Assembly (NCBI GenBank): GCA_965153455.1
Contig: OZ234501.1
Span: 3,100,001-3,164,000 of the forward strand
Source: Sphagnum compactum
Taxonomy: Eukaryota > Bryophyta > Sphagnopsida > Sphagnales
Direction of reading: 5' to 3'
DNA: 64,000 bases
This document shows, piece after piece, positions 10,501 through 23,984 of the stretch. The notes beneath the pieces are model-generated. The model did not search any database. It saw only the letters and a program-made list of their open reading frames with translations, and was not told the origin of the DNA. The position numbers were made by a program, and so were the translations under genes. The first letter of the stretch is position 1, and every line of letters starts with the position of its first letter.

Positions 10501-13500
10501 ATTTGCTTATGAAATTGCCACCTTCATCTCTAGTGGTCCTACTTTAAAGATGCCTGGTTCATATGCGAAAAGATATAACACACTTTGCTTTTCCATGGTT
10601 CTTGTGCATCTGAATTGTATGTCAACACCCGGCCTGCGGAGTAGCTCAGTTTAGTGCGAATGAGGGGTAGAAGCCCAGGCACTCTTAAGGAGCTGGAATG
10701 TTTTCTCTTCTCCTCTGTTGCTTGCTCTAGACATTGCTGTGCACAGTTTACTAGTGCCTTCAACACCATTACCAGTTCTGCTGCAACAGCTAATGATGCT
10801 GCAGCTGCTGCAAGGCAATCCAGAAACCTTTGAGCTTCCTATACATGCTTGACCAAGAGCCATCCCTGATTCCCAATACACTGAATTTCAGGAAGCATAG
10901 TCTAATGAGGACCTTCCCTTCAATTGCATTAATAGGAAGACTCTTATAAGCACTCTGGAGTGACACTAACTGTGTCTCAGGCCTTATGGGATGACAGACA
11001 CCTGCATCATGCAGGCTATCCAGGTAAGCATAGGTGCCACACAGGACATATTCAAAGCTTCCTGGAGAAGGCTGGGGACAAAGATCCATGACCATCTGGT
11101 TGGCACCTTCTGCAGAGCTAAAAGCTGAAAGGAGCTCCTTCAAAAGTGGCAGGTTGGCCAGCAAAGTCAGCTCTGGATAGGTTAGTATCTGTCACAGACA
11201 TGGAGCAATCAAAACCAAGCTTTGTCCATTCAATTTCCACAATGCAACAGCATGCAAATTTAGTATCAATGCCTATTGTGTAAGGAAACTGTCCATTTTG
11301 TTGATTGCTGCAAGTACCACCTGAACAACATTATGTTCTCATAAAATGCTCTAATCACATGTGAAACACTCAGTTTTACAAGTTTATAATAGCATATATC
11401 TGCATGGTAAATCAACATACCACTGTCCATAAGTGCTTAAATGTGAATAAAATTGAAGCAATATCCACCCAAGCATCACCTTGCACAAGCAATGAAGGAT
11501 GACCATGAACACAGCTTGAGCTGTTTCACTCATGGAGATTGAAACATCCAGAATTGTCACTGGGTTTCCAGCAGCAACACATTCATGGTTCCAGTGCTCC
11601 TGACAAGTTGCAATATCTGCTTCTGTCCTTTCTGGGTCTGCACCTGCTGCAAGCAACATCAACTGTTGTTAAAGCTCGGGACCAAAGAACAGAGGGAAAA
11701 GAAGTAACAAAAGCAGAGCCAAGACAGTGTCAAGTGAGAGTAGACCATCAAATGTTTCCATTGGTCTCTATAAATGGGGCAATCTCTTGCACAACAATGG
11801 AGGTTCTTATTGATTTCTTGCTAATCCTCACAATCATCAATCTTCTGCAGAGGCTCAACCATTGGAAACATTATCCCAAGAGTAAAGAAAGGACTGCAAA
11901 AGGACAGACCATACAAACAAAAGGGACTGGCACATGAAGCAATTTGTCATTGAAGCACAACCAAGCATCACTTGCAACTGGTTCAGCAAAGTGGTTCCTT
12001 AGAATCTAACAAAAAGAACCTGAATGAAGCTGTTCAACTGCTGAGTCAAGATGCCTCTTCAGACTAGGAAACACAGGCTGCAGTCTCTTCAGAACATCAC
12101 AACCTGCCAGGCCTCCCAAGCCTGAGGGTGCTTTGGGGGCAGGGGCAGCAACCATCCATGGGGCCAGCTTGCGGGCTGGTTGGTCCAGGCATGTATCCAG
12201 CTTCATCTGGAGATCCTGGAGAATGTAGAGATGAAGAGGCAGCTGATGAACCACAAACCACAAAGTCCAGAGTTAGACATTACTTGAGCAAACATGGACA
12301 TCAAAGCTCTGTGCCTGTGGGAGGCAACAATGGACTAACACATAAGAATCTTGTGATAAATCTTTGACATCTCTTCCTTTCTCCATCTTCTGAATGCTGC
12401 TTCCATACTTCCTTTATTTCAAGTCTGCTTTGATTACCTTCCCAATAGCACCAACTGCTGTGTTCTATTGTTTGACAGAAAATATAAATTCAAATGGAAT
12501 CAAATGAGAATAAATCATCTAATGGGCTTCTGGGACCATACCTGCGCAGAAGGATCAGAGCAGCATTGTGCACTTGTGTTCTGAACTGACACAAAGACAG
12601 TACAACAACACTGGTTTAGGACAAGCTTTACACATATTTTTCTGTTTGGAATTGCCTTACGTAAGCAATCCTACATCAAAAAGGAGCAGCATCACTGTTT
12701 GCCTGTGTCAGCAAGAATATGTACTCAGAAAGCTTAAGCTGAGAACATAGACAGACAGACTTCTTTCTCTTGTATAGGTCATGTCACAATCAGCCGCCCA
12801 TGGGAGAGAGCTTAATCATCATGCTCATGTTTGGCATGGATGCTGGATCACTCACTGATAGTTCAAGGAACAGCTCTGAGGACAGAAGATCAAACCATGT
12901 GAATTTGGATACCATCGATGATGCACCACAACAAGTTGGAAGTGGAACAGAGAAACCCAACCTGATGAGTTGTCAAGATGCTTGCACAGGCCAAATTGAG
13001 GGCTCGAAACTTCCACTTTTGCTGATCCAACAGCAGACTGTTACAAGACTCCTTTTGGGCCAGATCGGAGTTTTCTAAATGTTCAAGAGCTGAGCTATTA
13101 CTAGCACCACTTCTGCTAGGACCTTGAGCTGGTATGCTCATTTGTTGGGATCTCTGTGAGGCTCCTGCTCCAGCTCTTCCCATTGCATCCTGAATACTTG
13201 ATTGGTGCATCTTATGTGACCCCTTGCAATCCTGAGTATTCCCTTTTCCATCACCTTTGCTTTGTGCTGCCTCTTTCTTGCCTACTTTTCTCCCTTTCTT
13301 GGCAGCTGCTTTCACTGTCTCTTTCTTGGTGTTGCCAGATTTGCAGTCCGGCTTTAAGGCAACAGGGGTCTCCCCAAGAGAGTGAAGCCGAGGAAAAGAG
13401 AGGTAGGGTACAGCTTTTAGGCACTTGTTCAGGAGCTGCTCCAAGAACCTGTTGCCACAACCCCCATAAGGTTTATTGCCATAGCAACTAGCCTAGCCAG

Positions 13501-16500
13501 ACTCCAGACAGGCTCTTCACAAAGAAACTTGGACCAGATAGCAAGCAGAATGCATCACATAAGACCACTTGATCCAAATATGTTTTAATATGCATATTCA
13601 ATCCCATCTTTGGAATCTCTCTTCGCAGCCTGGGTGATGGCTGGATATGACAGAAGACCTGATCAAAGACGATCACGGGCTTGTATCATATGAGTGTGGC
13701 AACCTTCATAAATGGCATCAAGCTCAGATCCAGTGGAATCTTAATATGTTGGGACAAAGTATTCTCAACCTTTTACCACAATACTGCAAGCCAAGCATTA
13801 TAACATTGGGTGATTTTATGATATACCATCAGGTCCTACTTCATGGAGATATATAAGGCATACAATAACGAGTGTGCCATGATGCAACTGGACAGAGGTA
13901 TACTAAAACATCAAAAGAAAGTGTGCCCAACATCCAAGCTTTGCAATTACTACTCCAGGTTTTCAATCTCACATCAAGTTCCGAAGGCGTTGGAGAAGCT
14001 TTGTAATTGTTTCCTCCTTTGTAAGTTGAGCAGAGCTGTCATCAACCCTTGCTTCAATCTGAGTGGCGAATGCATTAATCTGCAGGTGATGACCCAAGTG
14101 GCCTCAGGAGTTGCATGACAACTGTCTCTCATCCAATGTAGAATACAGAAATATAATTTACCCCTTAATCTGATGGGTGAGGAGTTCCTTGTACATAGAT
14201 TCTACCCAGTCCATAACAGGATCCTGAGAGGCAAGACCAAGGCCCAATCCAGAACCATGAAGATTACAGGTTCTCGATAGTTGCTGGACTGATTGGCCAA
14301 ACAGTGACATATCACTTTCTTACAAGTGAGGTAATCAAAAAGACTTTCTGAAGTCATGGAAACAGACTATAGCAAACAAGTTTCCAACATCATGTATTGT
14401 TGGATATTCAACCGTGGTGTGTACCAGTTCTCTGATCCAGTCGATACTGTAAAACAGCCCATAGCAAGAGAGCTCTTTCTGCCTTCGTGTCAAACTCTTC
14501 CATGGTTCCCCCAGCATCAGCTGCACAAGGAAATTGCCATGTAATTGTCCCCAAGAAAAATGGGTAATTGCATGGTGAGCAACAAAGAACTACTATACAA
14601 ACCAGTGATTTGGTTCTACAGACAAGTTGAACATGATAGAGTTCCCATACCTGATGCTTGGGCAGGTATAGTGGACAGCCTAGTAGTGCATCAATGCTTC
14701 CTAGAGAGCCCTGGTTAGTCTCACGCTCCACCTACAGTTCCATGATAAACTTGAGAGCCACTCCAATTGTTGAGAACAGCACATGGAAAATAGTTTTTGG
14801 ACTGTTGAGCCTAGCACTGAAGTATTAGTTTGAACACCCAGTCCAGAGCATAAGCCCCGAACAGTGGCAATCACTATAACTTGATCACAACTTTCTAGGG
14901 TATGAATACAGGTTCAGTACTACGGCACCCTAGAACCTAAATGTATTTACAATCAGCCAGAGAAGATTCAATGAGATTGTATACCGCTGCTAGAAGGCGG
15001 ACATTAGCCGATAGATGTAGCAATGGCTGTGAAGTGCTGCCAGAAGCAGATAACAGAAGGTCAATGCCAGAAACACATATGATATGTATTGATGACAATG
15101 GGGAAGACTCGTGGAAAACAATCATTAAAATGTCCAGAGAGAGACATTTAGACATGCAAAATTGCACTTCAAGATAGAGATCACGTCCCATATGCATCCA
15201 GAATGTAGCACACAGCAAGGTCAATCATCCCAGATCCAAGGGTCTGAAACAGTGATCCTGCACATGATACTTTCCAAAGAAGACAGGAAAAGAAAATGTA
15301 GCCTTTGTTGACATTATTATGAACAAGCTGTCCATGTGCAACACAGCAGTGAAGCCAATACTCCTTCATAGTTGCTTCTAGTCAGTGAGTAAGTTTCAAA
15401 CATTATTCTTAACCAATTATTTCTGGTCGAGTGATGCAAGTGATAGGTACTGGAGTTTAGATTTTACATGCCTGTGGTTGGGGAATGCAATGAGTAGAGG
15501 TAACACATTCAGAATGATAGCGGACAGGTTCCCATCCAGGTTCATCCAAGGCTCGCCTGGAATACCACTCTTGATGAGGATTGCTTGTCCCAAGACAAAT
15601 CTATTTGATATGCTTTTTTGGCAATAAAAGTAAACCTAGCATGGCCCATTGTGATTTAGACAACAACACAAGATGGCTACTGAAACATTTGATGTACCTG
15701 CTGACATGGGAAGTGGATCCCATCCAAGTCTAACATTAGCATTCAGTTTCCAAAATAGCAGAGGATGTACCTTGAAGCACTGCAGAATCTTCCACTTCAG
15801 TCTGCAGTTGCCCCCCTTCCAGATCCCCAAGATATAGTGTAGAAAAGTCTTCTGTTTGAACTGCGATCCTGATAATTTCCAAAATAAGTAGTGAGTTTCA
15901 TGAAGAGCTTAATCTAAGTTGCTAAGGTAAAAGTGTCCTAAGACACACAAAATAGTGAAGTGTAACAGAAAACATTAATTCAGTTGTGGATCTTAGACCA
16001 CCATATTGCACACCACATACTCTGATGCTAAAATCAGCAAGAATAACTGAGCATGTGTTTTGGATCTTATTCAGAAATCAGTTGGGACTATAATCAGCCT
16101 CCAGCCAGGTTTCATGTTATGTCAACCCTCCTCACCATTCTATGATCGAAGCATGCAGGATAGAGGACTCCACTGGCACAGCCAGCTCATCGTAGAAGAA
16201 AGAGCAGGCTACTGCTGACGCTTTGCATGCATCCATATTCATTTGAAGAAGTGTCAATGCTTCGGTGATTCTTGGTCCCTTCACATGCAGAACCAAAGAA
16301 CATTGTACACGCAAAGAAATTAGATGCTGCTTACACATTCTAGAAGCTTCAGCTAAAACATGAATATCTAGTGATCAGCAAGACCGATCTCAAGCTTCCA
16401 TCCGATTCATGAACAAAAGAGTTTGAACACCTTAGCCCCACACATAGAATGGTTGTTCAGGCAAGGACCAATAAGGCAACAGGAGCAACAAGCACTAAAC

Positions 16501-19500
16501 AAATCATCAACCTGTGGTTGTGAGCTCAGTCATGATTTAGGTCTGTAGATTGGAGTTGAAGCTGACCTGCACTGAAGTGTCATGATCAGAAAGCCTGTCT
16601 TCCTCGGTGATTTTCTGGCCCAAGCAAGAGATCAGAGCCACAGCTCCAATGATCCCCATGCGCTTGTACTTCAGATCTGGATTAGAGATCTGTCTCACCA
16701 CCCATAGACATAAAAAGTGAGTGTCAGGAACCTACGTGCATTTACAGTACAAGAGAAACAGTGGGTTGCACAGCATTAACAAACCATTGCTTGAAGCCTT
16801 TCTTGTCTGCATTCAAGAAGGAACCAATTGAATGTGATGTGGCACAGTGCCTGGTCCCCAAATAGCACTTATAACTGTACAGTACATTACCATTGTACCC
16901 ATGCTCAGCTGCACAGCAACATACAAATCCTTATGCCCCATGCCAGAACTTCCATATTCCCAGCCTTGAATGAACTCACTTGATCTAGGCCTGAATTGCA
17001 CCTCTTTCGCCACAAGAGTCTCATTCCCAAAAAATTGCCATTTTCTAGGGAACAGTTGACAAGCTAGGAACAAGGTTTTTCTGGGCATTTCGGACACATG
17101 AAAGTAACACTTGACTTTAAGTATGCAGCCAACGTCACTTTAGCTACAGTGACTCACTTGCTTGCGGACGACAATGAGTAGATCATCAGCAACAGAAACA
17201 CCATTGGATTTTCCCCCACAAAACCGGGCCACCAACGCCAGAAGGCTGAACATTCTGTACACCTGAACCAGCATGATATCAATTTGTAGGGTTTACTCGC
17301 AGATCAATGAATCCATCTCAACCTTCTCTCTTTTGTGCTTTTCCTTTCTTTAGTTTCCAGTTCAACAGGCATGAATGGAGACTTGTTCTGCAAGCTTGCA
17401 CACTAAATATTCACAAGCTGATCATGTATTTAGCAGCAGCAATATACAGCAGTAGACCTTGTGAAGGTGGCTGTCTTGAAAACTTTCCAAGTAGTCAAGG
17501 ATACCTGCCATTGACAAACCCCACAAAAATACTCTTATCAGCAATTGGCAATGACTGGATACTACCAAATAAAAATCCCAGAGAATATTCACCTTTTGCA
17601 ATGCTAATCATCAAGAACCTTGCAACACAGTAAGCAATGTGGTCACACTGATAGTGACACAGCAACATAACTATTAAATTTAGAACAAAATCTAACAAAA
17701 ACAGCAGACAACTGACCATTCATGAAGGATGAGAGAGGTATAAGCTCCCGTGCAAATTTGGTAGCAAGCCAAAGCAAGGCATCCAAGGCTGCCCCTACTT
17801 CATGCGTAAGGCCTGATCCAATATGTGTGATGAGTGATCCAAGTACCTGTACATATGAGATGTCAAATACTGACAAACAGGATCTGGATAAGTGTAACAA
17901 AAAATATAGGCATATCTTTTAACATGGCCTGATTTTCTTGCAGTGAAACTGTTGCCCAGCCAGTGAGGTTGTTTTGTAAGCAAATTAGGAGTGTTAGTGA
18001 AGCTAGAGCATTCTAACTAGTGAAATCAGCCAAATTGAACAACCTGAATCATACCTCCTGCCGATGGAAATTGCTGACAAACTCCTCGAACAAAAGGATG
18101 TAAACGTGGGTGCCAAAATCATGTGTCGCCACTTCATTGGTTCTCAACAAAGATTCACTTACTGACAGCAAAGTCTTGAAGTAGAACTGCAGACACCTTA
18201 ACATCAGGACTTCAGCTTTTGGTGGAATAACAAAGTCCACATGCAGAGGCAAGGAGTTTCCAAAGGAACAAATATCTGGAAAGGTAAGTTTCATTGTTAA
18301 CCTGGAGGGATTCTCCACGACCACACAAACACTTTTGGATCAGAGCCGTATTAAAGTCACCATGTACCACTTTCCTCTTCAGCAAACCTTCAGCCAACTT
18401 GCGATATGGACCTCCATTTGCATGAATGATCAACAACAGCCAGATGTCAACTACCTTGTGGTTGCTTTTGCCTTCTAGGCTTCGGATCTCTTTGAGAAAG
18501 GCATCACATATCAACTGCATGAAGCATTTGTAAGTTAGGAATGACAGCAAGTGTATGAACTCAAATTACAACAGCTATAAAGTTGATAACATGCAGGCAT
18601 CTTGTAAACATCATAGACACCAATTATTGCTTCTCAAGTAAAATAAGCATGGAGAGGCTTCACAACAATCTTGCAAGTTTCAGTACACTTGGTAACAAAG
18701 ACCAGTTTAGTACTTGACAATAGGCAATACCATTTCCAGCTTCTATCAAAGAAACAATAGGTTTGCTTACATTCTGGACTTGAAGGCCAGACTGAATGGC
18801 ATCAAGAATCAGTGCCTCGCTACTAGGAGCACTTGATTTACCCTTCTGTTTGCGGTCAGGCTTGGATGCCCGCACATCTGAAACAATAACAAACTGCAGG
18901 TTTTCACGCAACTTTTGGACAATCTGCTTTACATTTGTACTTGTTGCAGACTGGAGCAGAAATTTCACAATGAGTGGCAAGTCTTCAGCATCTGCAGTCC
19001 GCAGACTGCCCAGTGCAAGGTTCACAACCTGACAGAATTGCAAACACAGTGAGATTGAGATCACTTGCTCTCAATCTCATTAATATAAAGTAAAGACTGA
19101 TCATCATTTTCTTGGTGCGGACTCTCAATGTGTAGCTAGTAGGTCTTCGGAGCTTCCAGTTTTTCACTAGTCCTATTCTGGGGTAGGGTCAGTTGTAGAA
19201 AATAGAAATTGGAGCTTGTTTAGAATGTCAGCATCTGTTAGTACAAAGGGTTCGTGGTTTAGCAGTTGAATGCTACTTTGCAACAACTGCATGGTTGCAG
19301 TCAAGCTAGCCTTACACAGTTCTGTTTTTGCAGAATGATCTACTGGTATTGTTCAAGTGGACATGAAGCTTGCCCAAGCCCTCAGTAGATCGTGAGAATT
19401 TTCATAGCCATTGCAGCTCAGACATGCATGTCTATTCTAACCAGCCAGCCTCATTAGTGGTTCTGCTGTGTACTCTCACCACCTTGCACTTTTTGCAAGC

Positions 19501-21236
19501 TGAACACCTTTGAATTTGGCTTGCAGGAAAGACAAGCTAAAGACGACTCATCTCTTTGCTGCACTTCCAAACTGAATGAGAGTGCTGTAAACCATCAAGA
19601 GGAGGGTTACCTGGTCAAAAAGATCCTCATCTAGATTCAAGCTTGAAAAGGCGTCAAGCACTGTGACAATGAGCTGCAGGTCTTCCTGCAAGGTCAACAA
19701 CAGGAAGTCTGTGGGCTAGTCATCCAAAACAAAGGGAGGACTTAAATTTCCAAAACTTGAAGTTGCTCCACAGCCAACACCAACACTATCTACCCAAAAG
19801 TGGACATCCTCATAAGCTTCACAAGCAACAGACAGACCCAATAGGAAGCCCTAAGACAGCAAATGAAGTTATCATCATGGTTGTCTTGCCTGCAGCAGCT
19901 GTTCCAAAGCCCGCACTACCATCTCATGCTCTGAATCAACAATGACTTCAGGAAGAAATGTGATGATCTCCTTCTTTAAAGCAAATGGACAGATTGATAA
20001 AATTTCCAGCAACTTTTCTGTCATGCTATGACTGTCCACCAGAAAGTTGAGAAAACGGAATTGGCTCAAGATGAGCCTGCACACAAAGCCACTCAGAAGA
20101 GATAATGGTTTAAATTGAGACAATATCCTGCATTCTCCTTGTTTCATACATTCATCATTATAAACTGAGGCATTGACCTGCATGGGAATCACACGCAATT
20201 AGTGGATAAGAAGAACCTGCAGGTCACAAGCAACTTTGTGATTGGACCACTGCAAAGGCAATGCCCAAATCTTTTGACTCTTGGATCTCAAATTCATTGA
20301 AGCAGCTCCCATACTTTTTCAGAGGCAGGTAAAATTATTCAAAACATAATCCCCAAAGCTAGCACATCTTCTGAAATGGAATCTAAGAGAATGGTTTGGC
20401 CTCCAGTGTATCTGCACTCAACAACATCAAGTATCTGGCTGAGGTTACCTGGGTATACTGTCAATAAGAGCAGGAAGATGCCCACTAGATGTACAGTCAT
20501 CCCCAATATGCTCCGGAAGCTTCTCCAGCAAAATGTTGGTCACTGCTGTCTGGAGAGGAGGCACAGAAAGCAGCACCCGGGCCAAACTGCAAAGGGGCCG
20601 AGCATCAACACTCTTCCCACTCACAACCATGGGCATCAACAACCTGTGCCCATTTACCATCACAGTGCAAAAGCTTTAGCAAATTCTTTCATCCGTGTTG
20701 GAATGCCAGATATATTCAGAGCATAGATTGCAGCGATTATAATCAGAGAGATAATGAAACTTGGATTTAAGGCCATAAACACAGGCTGACAGGTCCAACA
20801 CGTATATACAGATGCAGCCACATAATCGCATTTTCCAGGATTCATTCCTTGTTTTTTATGCACATCTATGGACTCAATGTTTTGAAAAGCCGGAAGTTAA
20901 ATAACTACAGAGCTACAGATAGTGCACAATTCCTATTACAGTAGTAGTCCTAAACCTCAAGCATGAAACTGTACCACGCCCAAAACGAAGAGGATCATCG
21001 TACCTGTGCAGGTTCCCATCATCCGCAACGTGAGATTCCAGTCCAGCCACAAAATTCGCCACAATCGAAGCGTCTGCTCCCTTGAGCGTGAGCTGCAGAC
21101 GCTGTTGCAGGTCGCGTGTCACGACGGTGGGGCCTTGCGACAGCAAATTGCAGCCCGCTTCCGCAAGAAGAGATACAAATTCGTCCCCACCATCGCCTGC
21201 TGCAGCCGCCGGTCTCTTCTTCCCGGCAATCGTCAT
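7566..21236 (-). CDS. FANCD2: Fanconi anaemia group D2 protein (FANCD2), 34 exons
   Basis: Nuclear interstrand-crosslink repair protein; with FANCI it forms the clamp monoubiquitinated by the Fanconi core ligase. Exons, 5' to 3': 21236-21004, 20643-20449, 20076-19890, 19685-19611, 19028-18771, 18514-18302, 18186-18055, 17846-17717, 17504-17458, 17262-17158, 16689-16567, 16278-16136, 15868-15771, 15556-15472, 15036-14985, 14731-14651, 14520-14425, 14079-13973, 13448-12962, 12585-12542, 12314-12284, 12215-12020, 11643-11480, 11188-11002, 10807-10584, 10378-10283, 10024-9944, 9747-9715, 9538-9404, 9167-9107, 8984-8929, 8636-8580, 8221-8101, 7714-7566. The sum is 4482 nt, 1493 residues, close to the roughly 1450-1490 of known FANCD2. 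Family blocks include LKKEIITFLPEVIVDS, LITHIGSG, NQGSLGSIDALLGCP, VKYGGKFVDAFL and KELQKATRIIQALCSEAK. Exon 19 encodes a basic linker (about 788-949); the tail is acidic, as in animals. All phases agree. The start at 21236 begins MTIAGKKRP; an in-frame ATG at 21413 is less likely. Exons 20, 21, 28 and the 5' edge of 16 are least certain. Confidence 0.95.
15037..15471 (-). other. FANCD2: GC-AG intron (FANCD2 intron 14)
   Basis: Exon 14 ends AACCACAG before GCATGT. Using the nearby GTAAAA instead would shift phase and hit a stop in exon 15. With the GC donor the AG joins the first C of exon 15 to give serine, and the plant-like block SANVRLLAA runs into VERETNQGSL. Confidence 0.75.
17458..17504 (-). 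other. FANCD2: FANCD2 exon 9: predicted monoubiquitination lysine (K490)
   Basis: This 47-nt exon encodes ILDYLESFQDSHLHK, ending exactly at an AAG lysine codon (17460-17458) before a GT donor. Human FANCD2 has ILDYL followed by the ubiquitinated K561 at the same spacing (16 residues counting the glycine before ILDYL), and the residues after the junction (VYRMFSLLALVA) match the human helix that follows. I infer that K490 is the acceptor site and is retained. Confidence 0.85.
19686..19889 (-). other. FANCD2: GC-AG intron (FANCD2 intron 3)
   Basis: The upstream exon ends in family-matching LEQLLQ (CTGCTGCAG), followed by GCAAGAC. No GT is available at that point. The downstream acceptor TTGCAG at about 19686-19691 joins phase 0 to a block matching the family (LIVTVLDAFSSLNLD). 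GCAAG is the usual consensus for GC donors. Confidence 0.85.
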
Positions 21237-22646
21237 TTCATAGCCACACTCGCTTTTCCGCAGCAAGCACCCTACCACAAGAGGAGCCGAGAACACCAAC
21301 AAACAAGGCAACAAAACACGCCAACCAAACTCTCCACCATGGCCGTAACATGTACAGAGGGAGCGAACACTTGTGAGGGGAGAACAAGGAAAAAGTAGTA
21401 TCAAGCTCACCAACCGCTCTTACATATACGAAGGTAAAAGAGTCAAGCACAAATGGCTTTGTTTCCCGCCAACGTTTGCGTCGGCTGAATGGCAGGCGCT
21501 TTCACGAGACGTTCTGGATGTGAATGGATGGGAAGCGTCAAACATTTGATGAAAACCTGATTGAGAATTCTCCAAGTGGTTCAAGGCTTTGACACAAAGT
21601 TAATTCTTGTTCATGGTCTCACAAACAACAAGTAGAAATGAGATATTTACATAACAAACAAAATCACCATAAATATATAGTTTCTCCTATTACCCTTACA
21701 ACCTTAAAGTAGTTACCTTAAAGTAGTTGTTGGTTCACTCTAATAGTTGTTGCTTGACCATAACATATTTTCCACCTAACCTTAACCAGCATGGGATAAA
21801 TATTATTTAGTCATATTTATCTTTCAACATATTTCACGGGCATCAATTTAATCTTACTTTGCTAATAAGCAACATCCTACTCCCTTCACAATTTTCTTCA
21901 ATGTAAATAGAAACCTTTGTGTTTTGTGTTATTTTGAACTTGTTAAAAATTATAAATCTATAATTGTAGCTTGTATGTATTGGAAAAAACTTATAAACAA
22001 AGATGAAACCTAAAAATTTGTAAACAAAAAATATATAAAACATAATTTTTTTTATTAAAACATGCAATTGTATTAATTAGAACAAGAAAAATACATGAGC
22101 TGAATGCCTCATAAACTACAATCATAACTATATGAGTTGTAACAAACTAGCCCCAAACATCAAAGCCTTGGAAAAAAATTTAAGACTAAAACCAAATAAT
22201 ATTTTGAACATTCCGACTATATGAGCTACAAGTTATTTAAGAGTGAACTATCACTTAATTATAAGTGGACTACAAGTTATTTATGAATGGATTATGAATG
22301 AACTATGAAGTCACGAATGGAAATTCATGTGAATGAACTCCATTCATTATGTGATCATGTTTGATATTGTCAGCGACAAGAAATCCCCCCCTCCCCCCTT
22401 AGGTTGTTGTTGATTGACAACTGAAGTTCAAGAGCTTGGAACTCTCAACCATAAAGGGTGGTGGTAGTGGTGTTTTTCATTGTTGCTGTCATTTGCTACT
22501 AGTCCTATACATTTTTCAATATCATTCTAGCTCCACATAAAAAAAATTGTTGGGTGTTGCATAATAAGAATAAGGCCATTCCCAAAATAAAGGCCCACCC
22601 AAGATGGAACCGAAGGGACTTGTATTTTGGGAACACCTTTTAAGGG
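21237..22646. promoter_or_regulatory. FANCD2 upstream region grading into AT-rich intergenic DNA
   Basis: About 21237-21540 keeps the GC-rich character of the gene and should hold the FANCD2 5' UTR and promoter (on -). The in-frame codons from 21413 are open but hydrophobic and unlike the start of a nuclear protein. From about 21550 the sequence becomes AT-rich and no gene is seen. Confidence 0.5.
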
Positions 22647-23287
22647 TGTCACAAACACCATTTTCACATGACAAATAAAGTTCATTCATATGGATGTTCA
22701 TCCATGGTTCATAGTTATTTCTTAATTCATTTCTAGTTCATTATTAATTACTTCTCAATTTATTTTTAATTAACTTTGAATTCACTTCTAGTTCATTTTG
22801 AGTTCACTTCTAATTAATTCAAAATTTACTTTTAGTTAATCTATAAATTATTTTTTATCCATTAATACTTAGCTCTTAATGAATTCATAATTAAATTTTA
22901 ATTCATTTTAATTAACCTTTAATTAAGTTTTAGTTCATTTGAAGTTAGAAAACTTATCAATAAACTTCCTTAATTGGTGAGCACATGGAAGCTTCTCTGA
23001 GCTAGGTCCCCAAAGGGGTATAAATAGAGGTAGGACCCCTCTATTACCTTTAGTTTATTCAACAATAGTCTGAAATACATTTTTATTTTATAACCTTGTT
23101 TTGTTATTTTGTGGTTATGTTGTTTATTTCATTGTAATAAAAATTTATTTGTATTTTGGTCTTGCACACTTTGTGTTTTTTGTTTTAGCCTTTGTGTTAC
23201 TTTCTTAGTCCCTTTGTTTCACGGTTTGGGTCTAAATTTAGACTTATTCTTTTGTCATTTGTCTTGGTAATTTTCATGCCTATGACA
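22647..23287 (+). mobile_element. LTR, family copy C
   Basis: It begins TGTCACAAACACC and ends TATGACA. The U3-like part (about 22735-22960) is a run of ACTTTTAATTAA/TTTTAGTTCA units. It is followed by the family core with GGTATAAATAG at about 23017 (TATA box), then a T-rich R/U5-like part. The same layout occurs at 23396-23984, 25417-26072 (inverted) and 48456-49122. Flanks AAGGG/AAAAG are at best a decayed target duplication. Confidence 0.7.
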
Positions 23288-23395
23288 AAAAGTGTTAGAT
23301 AACATAAATATTGAAAACATGTTTGCCTTTTCCTTATTGTTTATTGAATTTCTCTATGAGGGGCACATTAGGTTTTTAATCTCTAGCTTTTAAAC

Positions 23396-23984
23396 TATCA
23401 CAGATGCCAACGCTATGGAGTTCATTCATATGAATGTTCATCCATAACTTGTAATGAACTTGTATTTAACTCCTAATTTAGTTTCAGTTCACTCTCAATT
23501 AACTTCTAGTTACATTTTAATTCATTTTTAATTCACTTCTAATTAACCCAAATGGTTCACTTTTAATTAAGTCCTAATTCACTTTTAATTAACTTTTAGT
23601 TCATTTTTAATTCAATTCTAGTTAACTTTTTATTCACTTTTAATTAATTTTTAGTTAACTTTTAATTCATTATTAATTGAGTTTTAGTTCACGCTTAGTT
23701 GAGTTTTAGTTCATTCTTAATTGAGTCTTAATTCACTCATGGGTGCACATGGGCACACATGTAATTGGAAGTTTTTTGAAAAATTTCCTTGAATTAGGTG
23801 CCCAATGCGAATAAATAGAAGTAGGATTCTTCTTTACCTTTAATATGTTCAACATTAGTTTTGGGTATGTTTTCTTGTCATAACTTTATTCTATTTTTGT
23901 TTAATCCTTATAGAATTAGGCCTGCCCTTGTTCTTATCTTGGTTATGAAATCTTGTAAACTTGATTGTTTTTATGCCCATGATA
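23396..23984 (+). mobile_element. LTR, family copy D (possible 5' LTR of the gypsy body)
   Basis: It starts TATCACAGATGCC, paralleling TGTCACAAACACC of copy C, and shares GTTCATTCATATGAATGTTCATCCAT-like sequence, the short-unit array (about 23440-23740) and a decayed TATA region (AATAAATAG at about 23810). It ends near CCATGATA. It lies directly before gag-like sequence in the same orientation. No clear primer-binding site follows, so its link to that element is uncertain. Confidence 0.6.

Noticed and set aside
13156-13491. 111-codon + ORF opposite FANCD2 exon 19
   Set aside because: It is the complement of the basic linker exon and has no independent support.
14732-14830. Open sequence ending ALKFIMEL and a TAG directly before FANCD2 exon 16, read as a premature stop
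   Set aside because: The TAG is the acceptor AG of the intron. Exon 15 at 14985-15036 supplies the family-matching SANVRLLAA in the correct phase, so the gene is not broken here.
15181-15369. ORF on minus (62 codons) considered as a FANCD2 exon
   Set aside because: Its phase fits neither neighbouring exon and its sequence does not match the family; the small exon at 14985-15036 fits both.
21237-21413. In-frame N-terminal extension of FANCD2 from an ATG at 21413
   Set aside because: It would add 59 mostly hydrophobic residues, unsuited to a nuclear protein, whereas the ATG at 21236 gives a basic, Ala-rich start like other plant FANCD2 proteins.
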